Part shown: positions 59,753-64,000 of the stretch, one piece after another | Layout of the letters: each line of letters opens with the position of its first letter | Position numbering within the stretch: position 1 is the first letter of the stretch | Source: CAZCDS01 sp964497585 | Lineage (GTDB): Bacteria; Desulfobacterota; Desulfomonilia; Desulfomonilales; Desulfomonilaceae | DNA length: 64,000 nt | Assembly (NCBI GenBank): GCA_964497585.1 | Contig: CAZCDS010000015.1 | Span: 1-64,000, forward strand | Reading direction: 5' to 3' | The notes under the pieces: generated by a model | Told to the model about the DNA's origin: nothing | Database searches by the model: none | What the model saw: the letters and a program-made list of their open reading frames with translations, nothing else | Translations under genes and position numbers: made by a program

Positions 59753-62700
59753 TCACAGCCTCGCCAAAACCTCCTGCGCCTTGCCCAGCCAATAATCCAT
59801 GCCCATCTCCTGGAACATGGACTCGGCCTTTTGCAGGTTTGCAAGAGACTCCTCTCGTCGACCTGACTCGGAATAGACTTCGCCAAGCCACAGATAGCCT
59901 GTGGAATACATCGGGGCTATGCCCAATTCTTTAAGCAGCCCGATCCCCTTCAGGACGTGCTCTTCCGCTGCCTCGATGTGCTTCGGGTCCGTCCTGGCGC
60001 GTACCCTCCCGAGCAAAACCCGCGAAGCCCCTTCTACAACTTTTTCATTGTTTTCCAGCGAGAAGTTCAGCGCCAGGTCGGCATGTGTCTTCGCCTTCTC
60101 CATATCGCCATGCTCGAAATGGGCAAGGCCTGACAACCAATGAGTCATGGATCGCCAAAAGGACATCCCAAGATCGGTGTGCATTTTGAGACCCTTCTCG
60201 GTTAGATCAACCGCAGTCTTGGTGTGTCCCATCAAGCATTGCGCGTATCCCAACCAAGCCCATGCTTGACCCAGGAAGAGCAGAGTCTGCGATTCCTCCA
60301 AGTGTCTGACCGCCTTCCGCAGATGGTCTGCTGCCCTCTGGCCGTCCCCCTTCATTGCAAGGAAAGCGCCATAAATGTATTCTACCATCCCCGCGGTACC
60401 CCGATGATCGATTTCGAGAGCAAATGATATGGCTTTCTCAAACAATTTTTCGCCCTGGCCGAAATCGCCACACATCCCCGCACTTATGCCCCAGTCAGCG
60501 AGAATGTGGGCATATACGTTAAAAGGCTTACCGAAGAATTCGGCTTGGGTTTGCCGACGTTCAATTAATCTGATGATCGTGGGAGCAATATAATTGATTC
60601 TCTGATAATCTCCCGATAGGATACAGAGCGAGCACAGATCCCACCCGATTGGAACTATAAGTTCGGCCTCGTGTGTTGCTTCTGGGTGTTCCATACAACT
60701 TCCTACATATTTCCACCCAAGCTCCGGATCCCCTTCTTTCAAAATATAGTAGAGCCCCAAGGCACTACGTACACGCAGCTTTTGCTTGTCATCTCCGACT
60801 TCCTCGGCCAGAGCTTCAGCTTTCTGAAGCAGAGAGAGATAGCCGCGCTCTGAGAAACCTGTCCTTCCTGCGGGCACTCGCATTGACAGTACAAGCTCTA
60901 TCTGCTCTCTCTTGGTCTCATCGGTTTGGGTCAACCGGGAGAGGACCTCGATCGCTTCCTTGTAGAACCTAACGCCTTCAAACAGGGCGTCATTTCGAAC
61001 GGCTTTTTCCGCCGACTCCTTGAGGTACCGGCATGCTTTTTCTGGATTCCCACTCTTGGAGTAGTGATACGCCAGCACCTCGTAAAACTCTTCCAGCCGA
61101 TCTGGGTAGAGTGATTCGATGGCTCGGCCAATTCTTGCGTGGATCTCTTTTCGTCTCTTGAGGAGCAGGCTGTTGTACGCGACCTCCTGGGTGAGCGCGT
61201 GCCTGAAAATGTACTCCAGCTCTGGGAAAAGGCTCTTCTCGTAGATGAACTCCAGACCCTGCAGGTTCAAGAGATTGGATTTCAGATCCTCCTTCATCTC
61301 GGTGATGGCCTGAAGGATTCGAAAGGCAAATTCTTTGCCGATCACGGAAGCGACCTGCATGATCCGCTTGAGGTTCTCTTCCAGCCGGTCCATCCGGGCC
61401 GCGATGATCCCCTGGATGGTATCCGGCACCGCGATCTCGGAGGGTGTGGCAGCGAGCACGTACCGATCACCCTTCCTTACGATGGAACCATTCTCCAGCA
61501 ACGTGTGGGTCAACTCCTCCATAAAGAGCGGGTTGCCTGACGTCCTGCTCAGGATCAGCTCCCTGAGTTCCGGCGCAACGTCTCCTCCTTCGAGGATTGC
61601 CCGGACAAGCTCTGCGCTCGTCACGGTTGAGAGCTGCCCAACGCCTATCTGGGCGTAATAGGATTTGCTTCCCCACTGGTGCGTGTACTCCGGACGGTAC
61701 AGGAGAATCAGGAGAATATGGGCACCCGGCAGCCAACCGATCATGTAGTCGAGAAATTCTTCCGTGGTGCGGTCGATCCAATGGAGGTCCTCCACCGCGA
61801 GGACAATGGGCCTCACCAGGCTCCCCCGGATGAGGATGTCCCGCAGGGCCTCAAAGGTCTTTTCCCGCTTCTCTTTGGGTTCCAGTTTGGCGAACTCCTC
61901 ATCGTCGACCCTGACGGAGAAGAGTTCCTGGAGCGGTGGCAAGCATCTTGTCAGGTTCGCATCGATGCCGACGATCCGCTCAATCATCTTCTCTTTGATG
62001 ACCCGCTCTTTCTCTCCCTCCTTTATCCCCAGATAGGTCCTGAGCGCGTCCAGTATCGGTAGGTACGGTATGGAATTTCCGTAGTGGAGACACCGCCCTT
62101 CAAGATAGACATGCTCATCGTCGGGAATGCTCTTCCTGAATTCGAGGACCAATCTCGATTTGCCCACTCCCGCTTCGCCCACAACCCCGATTACTTGGCC
62201 TTGACCTGATCGAGCTTTGTCAAAAGCTTCCTTCAGGGTCTCAAATTCACGCCTTCGGCCGACAAATCTCGTGAGGCCCCTGGCTATTGACGCGTCTATC
62301 CGCGTTTGAGCCTCGCTCGGTTTTACGAGCCGGTACACTTCCACCGGTTCCGCCTTACCCTTTACCTGCATCGTACCCTGGGACGCGAAGTCAAAAAATC
62401 TCCCGGCCACTTTGTACGTGTGCTCGGATGCGAGTACACAACCGGGTTCCGCGGCGCTCTCCATGCGGGCTGCGAGATTCGCGGTGTCGCCCTGCGCGGT
62501 ATAATCCATGCGGAGATCATCGCCGATCGCACCCACCACGACCGGACCGGAGTTCAATCCGATGCGCATGGTGAAGTCAACATCGTGCTCCCTTTTGAGC
62601 CGCTCCGCGTACGGGCGGAGGGACTCCTGGATAGCCAGAGAGGCATAGCACGCGCGCTGAGCATGATCCTCGTGCGCGATAGGCGCGCCGAAGAGGGCCA

Positions 62701-63124
62701 TAACGCCATCACCTCTGAACTGGTTGATGGAGCCTTCATACCGGTGGATCTCATCCATGAGGATACGAAAGCACCCGTCCATGATCTCGTGGACATCCTC
62801 AGGATCAAGGTTTTCGAACATGGCGGTGGAATTGGCGACATCAGCAAAGAGGATCGTGACGAGCTTGCGTTCGCCCTCAATGGACGTGCGGTTGGAGAGA
62901 ATCTTTTCCGCCAGATGCTTTGGCGTGTACGATTGGGGTTCGTCGTAGTCGATGGGAGCTGATTCTTTGGGCTTGCGGAGATCGTGGCCGCATTCCCCAC
63001 AGAATCTCTTGCCGAGGGAGATCACGGCTCTGCATTGTGGGCATCGTATCTCCATCTTAGCCCCGCACTCCTCGCAGAACTTCACGCCCTTTCGATTATC
63101 GGCATGACAATGCGGACATTGCAT
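59753..63124 (-). CDS. Zinc-ribbon / class III nucleotidyl cyclase / AAA-type ATPase / TPR protein, copy 2
   Basis: 1,123 residues with the same domain order as copy 1. The zinc-ribbon start (MQCPHCHADNRKGVKFCEEC) differs from copy 1, but from about residue 50 (RKPKESAPIDYDEPQSYTPKHLA) through the cyclase, ATPase and winged part to about residue 705 (SLLLKRRKEIH) the proteins are nearly identical. Beyond that the TPR part has diverged strongly. Catalytic cyclase residues and Walker A GEAGVGKS are present. AAGGAGTGAG precedes the ATG. Immediately upstream on the strand of copy 1, separated by 251 bases. Confidence 0.9.
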   Translation of the reverse strand: MQCPHCHADNRKGVKFCEECGAKMEIRCPQCRAVISLGKRFCGECGHDLRKPKESAPIDYDEPQSYTPKHLAEKILSNRTSIEGERKLVTILFADVANSTAMFENLDPEDVHEIMDGCFRILMDEIHRYEGSINQFRGDGVMALFGAPIAHEDHAQRACYASLAIQESLRPYAERLKREHDVDFTMRIGLNSGPVVVGAIGDDLRMDYTAQGDTANLAARMESAAEPGCVLASEHTYKVAGRFFDFASQGTMQVKGKAEPVEVYRLVKPSEAQTRIDASIARGLTRFVGRRREFETLKEAFDKARSGQGQVIGVVGEAGVGKSRLVLEFRKSIPDDEHVYLEGRCLHYGNSIPYLPILDALRTYLGIKEGEKERVIKEKMIERIVGIDANLTRCLPPLQELFSVRVDDEEFAKLEPKEKREKTFEALRDILIRGSLVRPIVLAVEDLHWIDRTTEEFLDYMIGWLPGAHILLILLYRPEYTHQWGSKSYYAQIGVGQLSTVTSAELVRAILEGGDVAPELRELILSRTSGNPLFMEELTHTLLENGSIVRKGDRYVLAATPSEIAVPDTIQGIIAARMDRLEENLKRIMQVASVIGKEFAFRILQAITEMKEDLKSNLLNLQGLEFIYEKSLFPELEYIFRHALTQEVAYNSLLLKRRKEIHARIGRAIESLYPDRLEEFYEVLAYHYSKSGNPEKACRYLKESAEKAVRNDALFEGVRFYKEAIEVLSRLTQTDETKREQIELVLSMRVPAGRTGFSERGYLSLLQKAEALAEEVGDDKQKLRVRSALGLYYILKEGDPELGWKYVGSCMEHPEATHEAELIVPIGWDLCSLCILSGDYQRINYIAPTIIRLIERRQTQAEFFGKPFNVYAHILADWGISAGMCGDFGQGEKLFEKAISFALEIDHRGTAGMVEYIYGAFLAMKGDGQRAADHLRKAVRHLEESQTLLFLGQAWAWLGYAQCLMGHTKTAVDLTEKGLKMHTDLGMSFWRSMTHWLSGLAHFEHGDMEKAKTHADLALNFSLENNEKVVEGASRVLLGRVRARTDPKHIEAAEEHVLKGIGLLKELGIAPMYSTGYLWLGEVYSESGRREESLANLQKAESMFQEMGMDYWLGKAQEVLARL

Positions 63125-63240
63125 AGCTCACTCCTTGTGATGGCCCAACCCCTTGTGCCCCCGCCCCAAGAAGGAGTGGGAGCACTGAAGAAAAACGTGC
63201 ATCTGACACAATCCCGCCAACGGTACTCCGAAATGCGCAA

Positions 63241-64000
63241 CTAGGCACTAGGGTAACCGGACTTGAAGGCAAATCCGGTGGGCTTCTTTTGTCGGATGAT
63301 CTGCTTCTCTGCCGGTTTATGCTGCTTGGTAAACCACTTCCTGACATGATAGCCGAAAATCGCGTTCGAGACTGCTTCGCCAAATTCTCTCCGATGGAAT
63401 ATGAACGCCGTTATGAGAAGCTTCCAGAAGTATAGCTTGCTCTTTCCTGCGTCGAGAATGCCCAGGTGGAGAATGGCCTTCAAGAATGCCTTATTATCAC
63501 CGGTCTCTGCGCGTCTGTGCCGAACCCGTTTATAGACCTTGAGGAACTCCATAACGCGGTCGTAATAGTTCTTCGGTGAGTAGAGGTAACTCAGGACTGC
63601 CCGGTACCCATCTCTGATGGTTTGAGCGTCCATCTTCGGTATGAAATTGAGTGACCCGTCGCAGTTGTCGCCGCTGCAATTGTCGAGAATGCGGCCCTCT
63701 CCTTTGAGACGCTCATAGAGCCTGGTCCCCGGTATGGCGTTGAGGAGGCTGATCGTGGCTTTGACCACACCGCTGATCTGAATGAACTTGATTTGGCGCT
63801 CGAATATGTCCGGAGGATCGTTGTCGAACCCGATGATGAACCCACCCATCACCTCGATGCCGTGCCGATGGAGGGTCTTGACCGCTTTGACAAGGTCCAA
63901 AGAACGGTTCTGGTGCTTCCCGCACTCGATCAGAGATTCTTCTGCAGGTGTTTCCAATCCGACAAAGACCATATTAAACCCAGCCAATGTCATCAGGGTG
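63241..64000 (-). CDS. B12-binding-type radical SAM protein (DUF4070 C-terminal region), 5' truncated by the window
   Basis: The last 253 or so residues of a larger gene; the frame remains open to 64000. MVFVGLETPAEESLIECGKHQN, RHGIEVMGGFIIGFDND and the DGSLNFIPKM block are the radical SAM barrel C-terminal half and DUF4070 region of the Hpn-type/B12-radical SAM proteins. The CxxxCxxC motif and cobalamin domain lie outside the window. The C-terminal 80 residues are basic (KQHKPAEKQIIRQKK). Substrate unknown. Confidence 0.82.
   Translation of the reverse strand, partial: TLMTLAGFNMVFVGLETPAEESLIECGKHQNRSLDLVKAVKTLHRHGIEVMGGFIIGFDNDPPDIFERQIKFIQISGVVKATISLLNAIPGTRLYERLKGEGRILDNCSGDNCDGSLNFIPKMDAQTIRDGYRAVLSYLYSPKNYYDRVMEFLKVYKRVRHRRAETGDNKAFLKAILHLGILDAGKSKLYFWKLLITAFIFHRREFGEAVSNAIFGYHVRKWFTKQHKPAEKQIIRQKKPTGFAFKSGYPSA

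Overview
The window looks like the chromosome of a strictly anaerobic, moderately GC-rich Gram-negative bacterium, most likely Desulfobacterota (former Deltaproteobacteria, Syntrophobacterales/Desulfomonile-like). The reasons are a CooC-type nickel-insertion ATPase beside folD, an NfnAB electron-bifurcating pair, a 4-hydroxybenzoyl-CoA-reductase-type molybdenum enzyme with an extra [4Fe-4S] site, a PxxKW cysteine-rich protein, oxygen-sensitive radical SAM enzymes and many signal-peptide or zinc-ribbon proteins. The lineage is an inference from gene content. I found no rRNA, tRNA, CRISPR array or complete insertion sequence.

Layout. 1-1.1 kb: truncated and apparently frameshifted AIPR (abortive-infection type) gene. 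1.5-5.8 kb (minus): serA, a DUF3786 gene, cooC and folD, a serine/one-carbon/CO-dehydrogenase-maturation cluster. 6.4-13.1 kb: small uncharacterised proteins, coaE, an Hsp20, a cupin/HTH-like protein, a methyltransferase and an AAA ATPase. 13.5-22.8 kb: a catabolic island in which a minus-strand operon (FAD/4Fe-4S, 2Fe-2S and Mo subunits of a hydroxybenzoyl-CoA-reductase-like enzyme, then an acyl-CoA ligase) diverges from a CaiB-type CoA-transferase and a B12-mutase large subunit. 23-27.2 kb: small membrane proteins, a flavin-binding protein and NfnAB. 27.9-33.5 kb: an 18-repeat exported ankyrin protein, a HEPN/MNT pair and an SGNH-TPR membrane protein. 33.6-38.5 kb: proS, a reverse-transcriptase remnant, an orphan oligopeptide-ABC ATPase and a PrsW-like protease fused to zinc ribbons. 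39-44.3 kb: speD-mogA, PxxKW, a methyltransferase-like membrane protein, a 4Fe-4S protein, and an ECF sigma factor with an AhpD-like partner. 44.7-49.4 kb: an unknown membrane protein, then the AmmeMemoRadiSam genes (radical SAM enzyme plus an exported Memo-AMMECR1 fusion). 50-63 kb: a signalling block with a probable pseudokinase, a TerB-like protein, a zinc-ribbon membrane protein, an ADP-ribosylglycohydrolase, a cyclic-nucleotide-binding Ser/Thr kinase, and two tandem ~1,120-residue zinc-ribbon/class III cyclase/ATPase/TPR proteins. The window ends inside a B12-type radical SAM gene.

Working together. The catabolic island can be read as: activate an acid to its CoA thioester (ligase or CoA-transferase), remove a phenolic hydroxyl or otherwise transform the ring with the Mo enzyme, and possibly isomerise the carbon skeleton with the mutase. 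The 54-63 kb genes suggest a cyclic-nucleotide circuit: two cyclases make the signal and the neighbouring kinase carries a cyclic-nucleotide-binding domain. The AmmeMemoRadiSam genes are widely conserved, but their joint function is still unclear, and here the Memo-AMMECR1 protein appears to be exported. Short palindromic repeats of at least three kinds are scattered between genes. One of about 80 bp, with a GGAGGGC / TTTTTGCAAAAA / GCCCTCC core, occurs five times, always in the gap after a gene's 3' end.
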